Shown here one piece after another: positions 34,801 through 46,508 of a stretch of 64,000 bases of DNA (the first letter of the stretch is position 1; every line of letters begins with the position of its first letter). Made by a program: the position numbers and the translations under genes. The notes under the pieces are model-generated. The model saw only the letters and a program-made list of their open reading frames with translations, was not told the origin of the DNA and did not search any database. This DNA is from Capitulum mitella (lineage: Eukaryota > Arthropoda > Thecostraca > Pollicipedomorpha > Pollicipedidae): contig CP099841.1 of the NCBI GenBank assembly GCA_030062745.1, positions 26,415,398 to 26,479,397 on the forward strand. The letters are read 5' to 3'.

Positions 34801-36676
34801 TTACTAAGCAAACTACCAAAGCCAGCCGTCAGCCATAATGACCCGAACAGGTACCGGATGGACCATTTCGACCCCACTGGCAGCGTATATTATTTCACGA
34901 TGTGAATGTTTCTTTACAGGCCACGGATCAAAGTTTCACAAGACGATGTGGTTCTTGGTTCATGATGTCCATGACGTCCAACAAAGAGAAACAAAAACAA
35001 AAACAAAAACACAACCACAGAATGTGATTTCAATGAGCCTTGGAACACAGTGCCACCGCTTCTGTCATACTTTCATATGATTTGTCTGCTAGGCGCAAGG
35101 ACATAGGTCACCTATCGCGCCCTGACCGGCCCTGATGTGTGACATCACAGCATGGCTCGGAGAAAACGCAGTTTCCGTGACCGTTCGTTCGCAATGTGGC
35201 GCAGCCAACACGAGATGTTGACCACAGGCCACGAGCCCAAATCCCAAACAGCTCGCCCTTCATCCCACACTGACAACTCGCTGCTAGGCCAATGCTGCGG
35301 CTCCCACACCGCTCATGCCGGCTGACAGCCACCACCGCGGGACCGCGCGGCGGCGGCCGCACCGGACAGCCGCCGTGCACGAGGCCGCGGCCGAAACCCC
35401 GCAGGTGCGCGCACGTGTCAGAAATCGATCGGACGGCGCGGCCGACAGGCGCCGGACGTCAGCAGCGCTGCGTCAGCAGCCGGCGGGCTGCAGCGCGGCG
35501 CGGCCCCGCGTGAGGCCCGGTCTGGGAGCCCGGGGACGGCAGCCGGCTCCCGGAGACGGCCAGGAGTGGTTCTGGGCCCGGGGTGAGCCGCCATGGCCCA
35601 GGCGCCGGCTGAGGTGTACCGTTCGTACGGCCCGGCAGATGGACGCACACGCGTCTGATCGGAGGGCAGCTCGAGTGGAAAAGGCGGCGTCTGAGGCCGG
35701 CGCGAGACCGCCAAACTCGTTGGAAAGCCATTCACTTACGACCATGCAGAGGACATGCCACGCAGCGTATCAGCACAATCATCACATTTTTTCAAGCACT
35801 TCTACATAAAATATCACACTTATTATTTGCGTAATGCGGCATTCGCGCGGCGAAAAACAAGGGATACAAGGAAATTTTCGCCGAAGTTCGCCCTTTATCT
35901 TTACAGAAACGAAGCAATACATTCCATCGCCACTGATGTCCTCCCTATCCCCCCCCCCCGTATTCCAAAGGCGGCGGTCCGAGCTCGAAGAACAATGTTA
36001 GGGCTCATGTCAGCATTCATTCACTCATTGTGCGAGTTCAGCATCAACCTCTTAACCCAAGAAACGACAATCCAGACCAAAATAATGTGGGTGCTGAACG
36101 TCTAAAAGGTTGCTCGCACATCATGGACAAATTTAACCGACACTGACCTTTCAGGAGGATTATTTGGCAATGCTTGCGCAGGATTCTGAAAAAAAGAAAC
36201 CGCATCCAAATCTGCTAGTATCAGTACCAGACATTAATGGCAAATCTGAAAATCATCCACATGGCAGTCACTCGCCACTTTCCTATGGCATGCGCACAGC
36301 ACTTTTCAAAATATGCCCCAAACTAAACTACCCACGATGAAATTCATTCTGACTCATTAATTTTTATGAATGATTCAATAGGACAAGAGCCATAACAAAC
36401 TGCAACACTGTATCCTGTTTGTTCAGTTTGCTGACAATGGATGAACGCTTTCGGAAAAGCTTCAAGGCGTATCCGAATTATGCAATCACCGAAAACGAAA
36501 ACTTCCCCTGAATTCCGAAACAGCTTCAAGCCATAGCACCACCGCCATTTCCAAAACATCATTTACACTACCAATGCAGGGTTTAACCAATTCGACAGCA
36601 ATACGCACTGACATCAAGTTAGTAGCCCCGTCAATTCACGCCGAGCTTGTCCAGCGCCGCATCCACAACTGCTCAC
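31861..36676. other. Intergenic sequence with two GC-rich patches, no supported gene
   Basis: Mostly AT-rich, with a GC-rich patch at about 33750-33960 (containing a C15 run) and a CpG-rich patch at about 35290-35700. The patches have overlapping open frames on both strands without motifs. The second could be a promoter or untranslated exon. Nothing else was seen. Confidence 0.45.
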
Positions 36677-37003
36677 CTGCTGCGTCGGGCCACCCTCTGA
36701 GGAGCAGGTCCGACCGGGGGCAGCTGCGGAGGCGGCGGCGGCGCGGCCGTCCCCGGCCAGGATGCCCCGCTTCAGGTCCTGCAGCTCCTCCAGGCTCAGC
36801 TGCAGCCGGCTGATGGTGTCGTCGATGATGCTGTGCGGCTGGCTGGGGTCGGGCACGGCCGGGGCGGCGGCGCCCGGCGCGTCGGCGGCTCGGCAGCCCG
36901 GCATCAGCGCGGCCAGCAACAGGCTGCCGGCGACACAGGCTATTAGCGGTGCAGAGGGACATGGGAGCTGATGCGTGCAGGTGGCTTGTGGTATGGTGAA
37001 CAA
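36677..37003 (-). CDS. Exon-like ORF with signal peptide or anchor, unidentified minus-strand gene
   Basis: Open from ATG 37003 to a strong GTGAGC donor in phase 0. A hydrophobic run LIACVAGSLLLAALMPGC precedes a cleavage-like CRAAD, then SIIDDTISRLQLSLEELQDL, an amphipathic helix or coiled coil, and a Cys-containing tail (GRTCSSEGGPTQQ). Third positions become strongly G/C only after about 36940, so an acceptor ending ccggcag near there is an alternative start. The layout fits a signal peptide, or a type II membrane anchor plus stem. No family was recognised and no downstream exon was found. Confidence 0.4.
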
Positions 37004-39810
37004 TCACAGTGAATTCCGATGACCTACACACCACAAAGTTATGTTCTTGGAAGGAAGGCAAAAGAAAGGCAAAAGCAAAACCAAAAGTTAGCAGTTTTGA
37101 GTTATAAGACAGCTAATGAACTAGTGAATGGTAGGCCATTTTCCCAAAACATGTGAATGTAAAATCCTCAGTACCCAAAATTTACCAGCTCAATGTACAG
37201 TTATACTACAGCTATTGAACTAATGGGGAGCAGGCCATTTTTTACACAAACTGTCTGAATGCAAAACCCTGAGATTAAAACCCAAAACAGTGCTTGGATT
37301 ACACCAAATGTGCTCCTCAAACTGCACATGCCCAGTTTCCAAGGCACAATCCATGAAAGACCAACAAAGGACCATCTATGCACTTCATTTAAGGTAGACA
37401 AGCAATGGCAAATGATTGCCTTCTACTTAGAACAACCATAATTGCAATTTGTTCCAAACCTTTCACAAAGCAGAAGGTGAAGACTCATTTACATACCAAC
37501 ATATAGCCCTATGACATGTTGTCATAGTGGCTGAGCCATCCCACTCAACATTCATCTGGTAACAAAGTCCATTTTCCTGAAAAAGGAAACAGGTAATAAA
37601 ACAGCTGCACAGATAAAACATACCAAAAATCCATACAGCCCAATATCACAAAGAAGACTTAATGAAATGGTGCAGAATCAAACAGACCCATAATCCACCC
37701 ATTTCTACCCTTAAAGTTACTACTCCTAATGTCTTTCAAGAAAGATATAAAATAACCTTTTGCAAACACATTTATCAACAAGGGCCCAGCATTTAGTAAT
37801 TTTTATCTAAAGCTGGGAAAAGCCTACAAGGCTTGATGGACACACAGAAATAGGACTAGACAAATAACATGTTACAATAATCATGAATTAAAACAAGAAA
37901 ACAGATATGGCTTGATACAAAAATGCACAACAATATAACTTGTATTCTTCACACATCCATGGCAGATAATGACAATTTTTCATCACCAACAGCATACATG
38001 ATCATTAAACTTAGCATTCTAGTGACTTGCAATTCAAATGCTTCAAATGGTATTTGTCTTAGATATGCTTCAGGCAATGTCACTATAAATCTAATGCAAC
38101 ACAGTTTCCTTAACATGGTATGAACTACCACACAGCACTGCATGCACATACATCAGCATCATAAGATGCTGATGTAATCATTATAGTTCATAAGATACAT
38201 CATCATAGCTCTAGTCACCATAAGATGACCAGAGCTATGCAACACCATAACTGATGGAAACATTATGTCAATATCTATTACATTGTGTCCAATATATTTG
38301 TCTGAGTCTAACTGCAACAATTTTGTCTTCAAGTGGTTCATACAACAATGGTTACTAACTAGTCTTATTAATATCAGTTACATCATTCTCAGTTTTTCCT
38401 ACACATCTTGATACTGAGAGGCAGGGCTTCCAAATAAACTCCTGGCAATCCAAATGACACTTTAACACCATTCCTCCCATGAGACCCAATATGCATTGCC
38501 ATTTTGTTTTCTGCAAGACTGGAAATGCACTTGCATCCACATGTTGCAGCAAAGTTCTGCTTTTGTCAATAACACAAGTGTATTACTGCATATGGACCTT
38601 AACTCTGAAAAATAGAAATTACTCCAGTGGCAACAGAATGTGTTCCAGCAGAGGACAATGACTACTATTTAAGCCTTCTCTTTCCATGCCACAACATGGG
38701 GCTAATGCCAAATTTCACTGGTTAAGGAAGGTGCTGGGCCCCCATGTTCCCTGTGCCACTGCCTATCAATTACTGCCGAATTCAAGCATTAACCAAATAC
38801 CATATCTTGGTATTTCCACAAAGTATGTGACATTCAGCAAATTACACACACCAGGAAAATGCTCTGGTGGCAGCTGAAAACAGTGCTCAAATCTACTGCA
38901 ACAGCCCCATCACACACAGACTCATTCACACCCATTTTGCTTTGAACTGACACCCCCGCAGGCGCGGCCCACGAAAACCCAACTGACTTGCCTCACACCG
39001 CGAAGCTTTACCTGAGGGATTCTGCCGCTTAAAAAAATTCCAGACAGCCCAGCACACCGTGAAAACGCTGCACCGTCTACTAATACCACTATGCATACGC
39101 ACCCAACCTATATACCCTAGAATCACGTGTTTAACTATCACACAGCAACTCTTTCAAGCTCGAAACGCGCTGTTCGGCATGCTAACCGCTGGCCATGTTA
39201 CTATTGACGTGTTCTTACAGCTTTCTCTGCGTTGTGATTGCCGCGTTCTTGAAATGAGACGAAGGCGGTGTTTTTGCCAGATTGCAGGAAATTATCGTAT
39301 GTAAAGGAAAAGTAAAAACGTCTGGTGTGAATCAAAATCGATTCATCGCGCGCAGAGCCGTTCATTGAAGGGGAACACTTTTGGCGACCAGATTTCCGAT
39401 CACCCGATCATCCTTTAGCTCATATGCTGCCAAAAGCGAGTGGCATACATCGTAGGAAGGGGGGGGGGGGGCGAGGGGGCAGATCCTATTCTAATTAACT
39501 AGGAGGGAAAATCCCCGTACGCGGTCGCCACCCCGCCCGCCGCCAGTACACAGCGAAATCCCCCCAGTGAAAACGCTATTTTACCAGCGGCTCACGCCCG
39601 ACCAGGTCTTTGACACGTTTCAAGGACAGACTGTGAGAAGCATACAAGTATGGTGAGGCAGGTATTCGTGAGAGAAAAGAGGAGAACGGAAAATGAGCGC
39701 ACAACTGTTTTTCTTTTTTGGAGGAAAATATCAGACAGGTTCCAAATTCCGTCAGCTGGAAATTGATTGGCTTAGCTTAGCGCAAAGATTAGGGAGAGAT
39801 AATATATAGA
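37004..39810. other. AT-rich intergenic sequence
   Basis: Low-GC sequence without a gene. It holds two adjacent hairpins (38150-38239) and a G12 run near 39460. Confidence 0.5.
38150..38239. repeat. Two adjacent hairpins sharing a 30-base CATAAGAT period
   Basis: Hairpin 1 has 11-bp perfect arms (38150-38160 and 38165-38175) with an ATAA loop. Hairpin 2 has 14-bp arms with one mismatch (38204-38217 and 38226-38239) and an 8-base loop. A CATAAGAT motif recurs about every 30 bases across both. Confidence 0.7.
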
Positions 39811-40949
39811 CATAGGTGGGCATCGTTACTAAAAAATGTAACTTCGTTACTCGTTACTCCGTTACTCAAAAAAGCCAGTCCGTTACTCGTTACTCCGTTA
39901 CTCAGCCTTAAAAAGTAACGGAAGTTACCGTTACTCCGTTATTCCGTTACTTTTTTAAATGCAGTGAAAACCGAGCGAACGCGGGTTTTAAGTCTTTTAT
40001 GCTGCTTTGTGGTTGTAAAACGCATTCCATATACAAAGGAAAGAAACAAAAAGCGCTTACCCAAAACACCCCGCTAGCTGCCCACTGCCCTCACCAGCCG
40101 TTGTAGAGTCGGCGGCGCCGGGACAACAGCCGCGGCGGGTGTTCTACCACTGTGTTAGCCACAATGTTCAAACCAACGAATTCCTGTTCATTGCCCGCGG
40201 CGCCGACGGAGCGGGAACAACCGGCGCTGGAGCGGACGCATGCAAAGTGCGACAAACAGCGGACATCTATCGACTGGGTTTGATCAACAATGCCTCTCGA
40301 AGTATCCGCCCTAAACATAATGGTCTCCGTTCAGAGCTCGTTTCGGTCTCGCGAACTTCTTGTTTTGTTTTGAAATTATGTGTGTGTATTAGTTTGTGTA
40401 CGAGCGCGTGCGTGGAGGTAAGATTCCTGGTACCCTGACGTTTTTTTAATACCAAACGACGAAGGCCTCAAAAAAACATGACTGATATGGATTTTATTAT
40501 TGTGAAATAAAAGACTAAAAAAAGGTGCTTTAGTACCTCTTCAGTTTACCCTTGAAAAGACAAATTAGCTATAAAAACATGGTCATAAGTAAGATGCAAC
40601 GAAGGATGTTAGCCGTTCACAAGTGGAACATTTTGGAACGATGACGTGACCTGACCTGACCCCTGTGAAAGGCCAAAATTGATATCAATGAACTCGCTAT
40701 TGTCTTACGGTTCAGTATATCAGCCGCTTAAGTTCAGCTTTTCAGGGACAAGGTATTGTGTCTATTTACCTAATTCCAAGGACGTGTTTTGACCTTTCAT
40801 GGCGTCTGGTGGCCTCAAAATTGACCTGAGGTCAAAACTCTTGAATGTTTTCGTCTCGGTTTGACAAAACCTTTCCGCCGGTGTTTTCCTTTTTTCCGTA
40901 CGATATATGGGAGCCGAGATCCTGGGAGGTGCGGAAATCCGCGGTCCCC

Positions 40950-40996
40950 CTCCGGCCGGGCAAAGGGCATTCTGAGCCCGGCCGGAGACGGGTTAA
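40950..40996. mobile_element. End of a TTAA-flanked hairpin element (fragment)
   Basis: A perfect 12-bp hairpin (arms 40950-40961 and 40976-40987) followed by GACGGG and TTAA. The arrangement is the same as at the right end of the 48176-49400 element. AGGTCA half-sites just to the left (40822-40834) also match that element. The other end was not found. Confidence 0.5.
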
Positions 40997-41007
40997 AAAC
41001 ACTTCAT

Positions 41008-42384
41008 TTAACCCTATTCCCTGTGGGGGGGGGCAGATTCTGCTACCCGTGTCTTTTTGCTTGTCGCTCCCACACTGTTTGCCGCAGCGCCACAAGATTT
41101 TCTGGCATTTCATGGAATTGATACACAAGTGTTTTGTCAACATTTTAAAAAAATCGGTCCCGCAGAGGCGGTTCCAAGCGCCCGTTTTCGGCGGTAATGT
41201 GCTGTGCGTGAAGCTAAAAAGTTGTGCGGTTCACTATTGTGACATTCTGAGTAGAAATAAAGATCACTGACTCATTCATATAGTCATACACATCCTAAAC
41301 AATGCGTATGCACACACATTTTCAGGCGAACGCACCCCAGGTACTGAAAAAATGGGAGAGCACACTATTGTGGTTATGGTGCCCTCCCAATTTTGTTTAC
41401 CTGGATCCACCTCTGCGCTACATATAAACTTAAACTGGCTTGCTAGTTGCACATCTGATGTTTATATCACCCAAAACAAACAAAAACGAAGGAAATTTCT
41501 TATTTCAACAATCACCCTTCTTGCCCTTCCTGGAACTGCCTATGGTTTTCTATTTTAAATTTCAGCTTTCGGCATATAAAAGACTTGGACATTCCAAGCT
41601 GAACCGTGTTATTCCCATGAAAATTGGTTGGTAAACACGGCCGCAGCGGCCTTTCAAAAATCCCGAAATTTTGGAGTTTGTTTGCCCCCACGCCCTATTT
41701 TCTGAATTTTTGAATTTTTGGGGTCCGGAATTGGAGATCTCGTTGAAACATATTACATGGCATTCATCCCATCAACATTGGACGAATGCATCTCGAGATC
41801 TCTGGAATCGCGGGGAGGGGAGGGGGCAGAATTGGTAATATTCACCTTTTGGCCTATGCATATTTTTCGAAGGTGCAAAAGTGGCAACGGCTCATATCAT
41901 GTTTGAGTTTGGGTCCTCAATTCTGCGTCTACAAAAATAATGTGTCAGCCGAAAGGTGTTTCGGCCAGTTGATATTTTTTCGGAAACGCAGGAGTGGTAA
42001 CTCGAACCGCATGGACAATGTAGCCTGTCCTCCAAGTTAAAAATGATTTAACCTAACCTAACCTAAAACCTACTGTATGGTTGCAGGGATTGCCCTAGAT
42101 GGGTATGTAAAACTAATGTTTTGTTAACTTCCATTTGCCTGTTTTTTGGTTTGGTTAGCTCGTATCGGCTGAAGGCAAACATGTGTCAACTGAATCAAAA
42201 TTCAAGAGTTACCTAACCAAGTCAGTTTACACATCCAGTAGGGGCCAGTGCTTAGAAAAATGCCTGAATGGGCTAAATTGTTCACACAACTTGTGTTGCC
42301 ACTTCCGCGTCTCCAAAAATTACGCGTAAGCGTCGGCCGAAAGGTAGATTACCGCAGATCTGCCCCCCCCCAGGGTAAGGTGAA
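41008..42384. mobile_element. piggyBac-like non-autonomous element nested in the hAT copy
   Basis: The left end reads TTAA then CCCTATTCCCTG, a G9 run and CAGAT. The right end, in reverse complement, reads TTCA then CCTTACCCTGG, a G run and CAGAT. The ends are therefore inverted repeats next to a TTAA-type target. No coding capacity is seen. It lies wholly inside the hAT copy and 11 bases from another TTAA element end. Confidence 0.6.
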
Positions 42385-43273
42385 TCTCACTGCCTGCAGA
42401 GAATATGGTTAAGGCAAATAGTCCAAGCAATAGTCGACAAGCTTTATAATTATGCTTCACTACTGACAACTTATTGTGCACATTCTGTTCTCAACAGAAG
42501 TAAAGACGTACAGGCGTAAAGACGCCTTGATGGGACATTTTAGTGTCAGTTGTTAAAATTTCAGGCCAGTCAAGAATCAATCACCACTCCATCACCCCAT
42601 GGACATCACAGATCCAAGGCCATGGCGGCAGTAATCATGTCCTCAATAGCCTTGAGTGATCTTGGCGGGGAACCGTGTGGCGGTGGTAAGCAATCCGTGA
42701 CTAATTTGAGACAACATTGAAAACTGCCGTCAGTTGGCTGTTCCAGTATAAATGACAATAACTTTGATATCTTTTAGCCTGGAAAATGACGACTGGTTAA
42801 TTTATCATTTTAAGTCATATCAAACTTACGCATACTTCAATACCTTTGTCCCAAAAGAGACCAAAGTCAACTGGCCTTTATACTGAACCATTGCCGCCAG
42901 CTTGCCGTCAACGTTTATCAGCTGACGAATATTGTCAACAAGTCTACTCCGCGATTGTCAGCTGAGTGTGCGCCCAGCCGCGCTTGTATCGCCGCACGCT
43001 ATTGGGTGTTGGCTATTCAAGTAGCCAATGGGTGTGCCGATGCAAATAAAGCCGGGCGGTGTCTGTGAGGAGTTTAAAAAGTAACGGAGTAACGGAGTAA
43101 CGGAGTAACGGACCAAAAAGTAACGGAGTAACGGACCACAAAAGTAACTTCCGTTGCTCAGTCCGTTACAGTAAAATAAAAGTAACGGGTCCGTTACTCC
43201 GTTACTAAAAAAAGTAACTTCGTTAGTAACGGAGTAACGGAGTAACGGACCAGTGCCCACCTATGTATATAGA

Positions 43274-45351
43274 ATACAACATATAGATAATCAAGAAGTG
43301 CTCTTCGTGCTTATGATGATTCTGCTGGATTTCGTTCTGACTGATTCAATTTCATGGACTGCTGCGATCGCAAACAAGGTAAAACAGATCGTGCAAAAAT
43401 ACGGCAAATCCGATTGGCGGGTTCATCAGATGTAGAAGTGGCAGCTGACGGCCTGTGGCTGGCTTGCCCCAGCCCATGTAACCCCGAACTCACGACCCCT
43501 TTAAGTCCTCATATATGCCACAAAATGCACAAGCGTTTTCGGACGCAGCGGCAGCTTTTTTGGCCGGTTGTCAAGCCGCGCATTTAAAGCTCTTAGCGTG
43601 TGCGAATATTTTATTCGAATCGAGTTTCGGCCGAAAAGCTGATCGAACTGAGCCTAGGACCGCCTCAGGGCTGCATTGCACACTTCATTGCCAACAAAAG
43701 GGTCCTATTTGTAGAGCCACACCTCGGCAGTCTTGTCCCCGCAATATTTCCGCGCCAACACCCCAGCATCGTTCGACAATCTCTCTGCGCGCTTCAGTCT
43801 GCTTACTCTTGAACGGTTGATCAAGCTGCTTACAGCAGTGTTTTATAATCGCGCTGCAAGCGTCCATGGAAACGGACTGGCTTTAGCCGTTCTGTCTGCC
43901 CCTATGTCCTCGCACTTCGCACTCGGACGCACGCTCCTTTTTATCGTGGTGCATCGCGCTGCCTGTTTCAAATGTGAAGTAAAATAGCACAGTGCGCTTC
44001 AGTCAGTATCCTTTTCTACAGATGTTATCCATTAATTTCCCTTCATGCAGAGCCTTGGGGTATGAAGCAGCTACTATCACATCCCTTCGCTGTTTGTGCT
44101 TTCCCGAGGTTAGACAGGTGCAACATGTTTTTCTCCTTATTCCATATTCGTCAGTTTTCACTGCCTCAGTCTACGTGAGGATCGTTCTCACTCTGTCCCC
44201 GTCCGTGTTAACAAGTCTTTCTCGGTGCCCCTGGACCTCTGTCTGTTTCGGTTGGCATCCATCGATCTAGCTCGATCTCCATTAATCTCTGTTGGTCTCC
44301 TTTGCTCTCCATCAGGCCATCAGTTCTTCGGTCTCTGTCTAAATCTCGTCTGATGTCCATACATCTCTGTCAGTCTCAGCCGGTCTCCGTCGGTTTCTTT
44401 TGGTCTCTGCCGGTCTCCAACGCTCTCCACCGGTTTCCATCGACCTCTACAGTTCGTTGATCTCTGTCATTCTCTTTCGTTCTCCTAGGTGTGCCTCAGT
44501 CTACCCCACATTCATTCAGTCTTTCTTTGTTCCCCAGTCACACTCGTTTCTGTCCGTCTCTGTCTCTTTTTTCTGCCTTCGTCCCATTCCCTGCATCTGC
44601 CTCTGTTTTCCGATATCTGTCCATCTCTGTGTTAACCCTGTCTGTGTTTGTCTCTCTGCATCTTTATCTAACCGAACCTATATGCCTACTACAACAACAT
44701 TTTTCAGTCCTGTAGCGTACCTGAAATCCCGGACTTAGAGGTAGCGTCAAGGTCAAACCGAGCAGGATGGAATATCACAAATCTTAGTTAAAGTAGGAGG
44801 AACTTGGTTTCAATCGAGATCAGCAAAAAAAAAACTCGCAAAACGCGGCATACAGGTCCTATTTTGAACCGGCCGCAGCGAGGCAAATTAGACGGCTTAC
44901 AATGACATGTTCACAATTGAATGAGGAAGATACTAATAGCATGTTTAACGGTTCGCTCCCAATGGCGAAGCCACAGTCTTCAATGAAACACATTTGTCTT
45001 GAAAGATGCCGATTTTGTACACAATCGCGATTTGCACCGGTTTACGTGATGCATAATAGGAGGAACAATTTGGTGAATGGTCATTGTTTCGTTGCAGTGT
45101 CAAAACGACGAAAATCCGTTCGGTGCATTGGTGTTAATTTTGCCAGCAATCCAAAGCCAGCAAGCCACCCTTCCTATCATCGCAATCACACTGTAAATAC
45201 AAAGGACCCTAAAACCGAAAATGCCCCACTTCAAGCGTCAAGCGGCTACCCCGTTTGGCGGACGAGATCAGCCTTATGAAATCATTTGTCGTCGATACAT
45301 TGTGACGCGGGGCTACACAGTCGCCGAGTTGTTATAACTGAAGACTGTCCT
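43274..45351. other. Intergenic sequence with CT-rich low-complexity stretch
   Basis: No gene seen. From about 44220 to 44660 the plus strand is a diverged CT-rich array with recurrent GGTCTCC and CTCTGTC words and an irregular period of about 12 bases. Confidence 0.5.
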
Positions 45352-46508
45352 TTAACCCTATTCCCGGAGGGCTAGACCGTATGGTCGATTCCCAGCAGGG
45401 GGGCGGATTCGGGCCCCCCCCCCTGAGATCTCGAGGAACTACTTCTCCGATTTCATCGCAACAAACGGCAATCGATTTGCAATGACGAGAACTACATTTT
45501 TATAGAAAGGAATTTTAAAAATTTTGAAAAGTGTGGATACAGGGGACAAAAATATCAAAATCAGGGGTATTTTTGGACTTCTTATAACTCCGTTGTTTAT
45601 GGACCGATGTCAATGAAACTGGCATGAATCGCGAGATTATGGATAGGGCTTTTACCATGGATGCACAAATCTGAAAATTTGAGAAAATTCATGGGCGTTC
45701 ACAGGATTTCAAAAATAGGAGGGATTAGTTTTCTAACAAATGAGTGAACAAAAGAGGCAAAAACACTTTTTTGACTTCTGCTAGTCATGTTATGCTAAAG
45801 AAGTACAAATCGCATCACAATGTTTGTATAATGTTAGCATAGGCGGTTCCAGGGACATGGAAAAGGGGAAACTGTCATGGTCACACGTTCTTCAGATCAA
45901 CTTGTGACCTTTGACCTGAAATGACCTCCAGTGACCTTGGGGTCACTTGGAATGATCTCGTGTGCATTTAATATTATCTGTTAACGTTTTCAATCATTTA
46001 AATTCACTCTATTTAAAAAATTTCATTTTATGGCTATTGCGATATAGAGTATGTGCACTGACATTTTAGGTCATAGCTCCGTGACCCGACCTCATATCAA
46101 GCTGAAACTTGATACAGAAGTAGAGGGCACCGTCCTACGTCACATGTATTTCGGGTTTGGCATTTGAAAAAACGGCGCTGAAATTATTGCAAAAAAAAAC
46201 AAATTTTGACTTTTGACCTTGATCTGACCTCGTAAAGTGACCTCAGATGAACAAAATTACGTCTGCACATTGCCCAGCTATTCTCCTTTTACCCTCAACA
46301 TGACCAAAGATAGCCTGAGGTGCCTCCCAAAAACGTTGTTTGGCTCCGCCCCTGAGGGAAACAGAATTCTGAAATTTTGTCACGGCGCAAAGAAAGAACA
46401 GCTAGGAAAAGCCACCAAGTTTGATGAAGCTGCATTAAAAAGCCTGGAATTGGCAAGCAAAAAACCCGAAGGGGGCGGATTCAGCCCCCCTGCCGGGAAT
46501 AAGGTTAA
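45352..46508. mobile_element. TTAA-flanked piggyBac-like MITE, copy A, 1157 bp
   Basis: TTAA at both ends (45352-45355 and 46505-46508). Inside them, inverted termini CCCTATTCCCGG and, reverse-complemented, CCTTATTCCCGG match at 11 of 12. G/C hairpins around GGCGGATTC sit just inside each end. The interior has clusters of TGACCT, including a perfect direct repeat with one-base spacing at 45905-45917. No long open frame, so it is non-autonomous. TTAA targets and CCC-starting ends are piggyBac hallmarks. Confidence 0.8.

Larger units (their letters stand above)
39811..43265. mobile_element. hAT-superfamily DNA transposon copy, non-autonomous, 3455 bp
   Basis: Perfect 12-bp terminal inverted repeats CATAGGTGGGCA (39811-39822) and TGCCCACCTATG (43254-43265). 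They are flanked by a perfect 8-bp direct duplication TATATAGA (39803-39810 and 43266-43273), the target-site length of hAT elements. Both ends carry dense subterminal repeats of GTTACTCC/GTAACGGA in opposite orientation (39826-39955 and 43080-43250), a layout known from hAT ends. The interior has no transposase frame (longest open frame about 140 codons) and is filled by TTAA-flanked elements, so this copy depends on a transposase encoded elsewhere. Confidence 0.92.

Noticed and set aside
42050-42068. TAACCTAACCTAACCTAA resembling the arthropod telomere repeat TTAGG
   Set aside because: Only about three units, too short to be an interstitial telomere and no better than chance in this AT-rich context.
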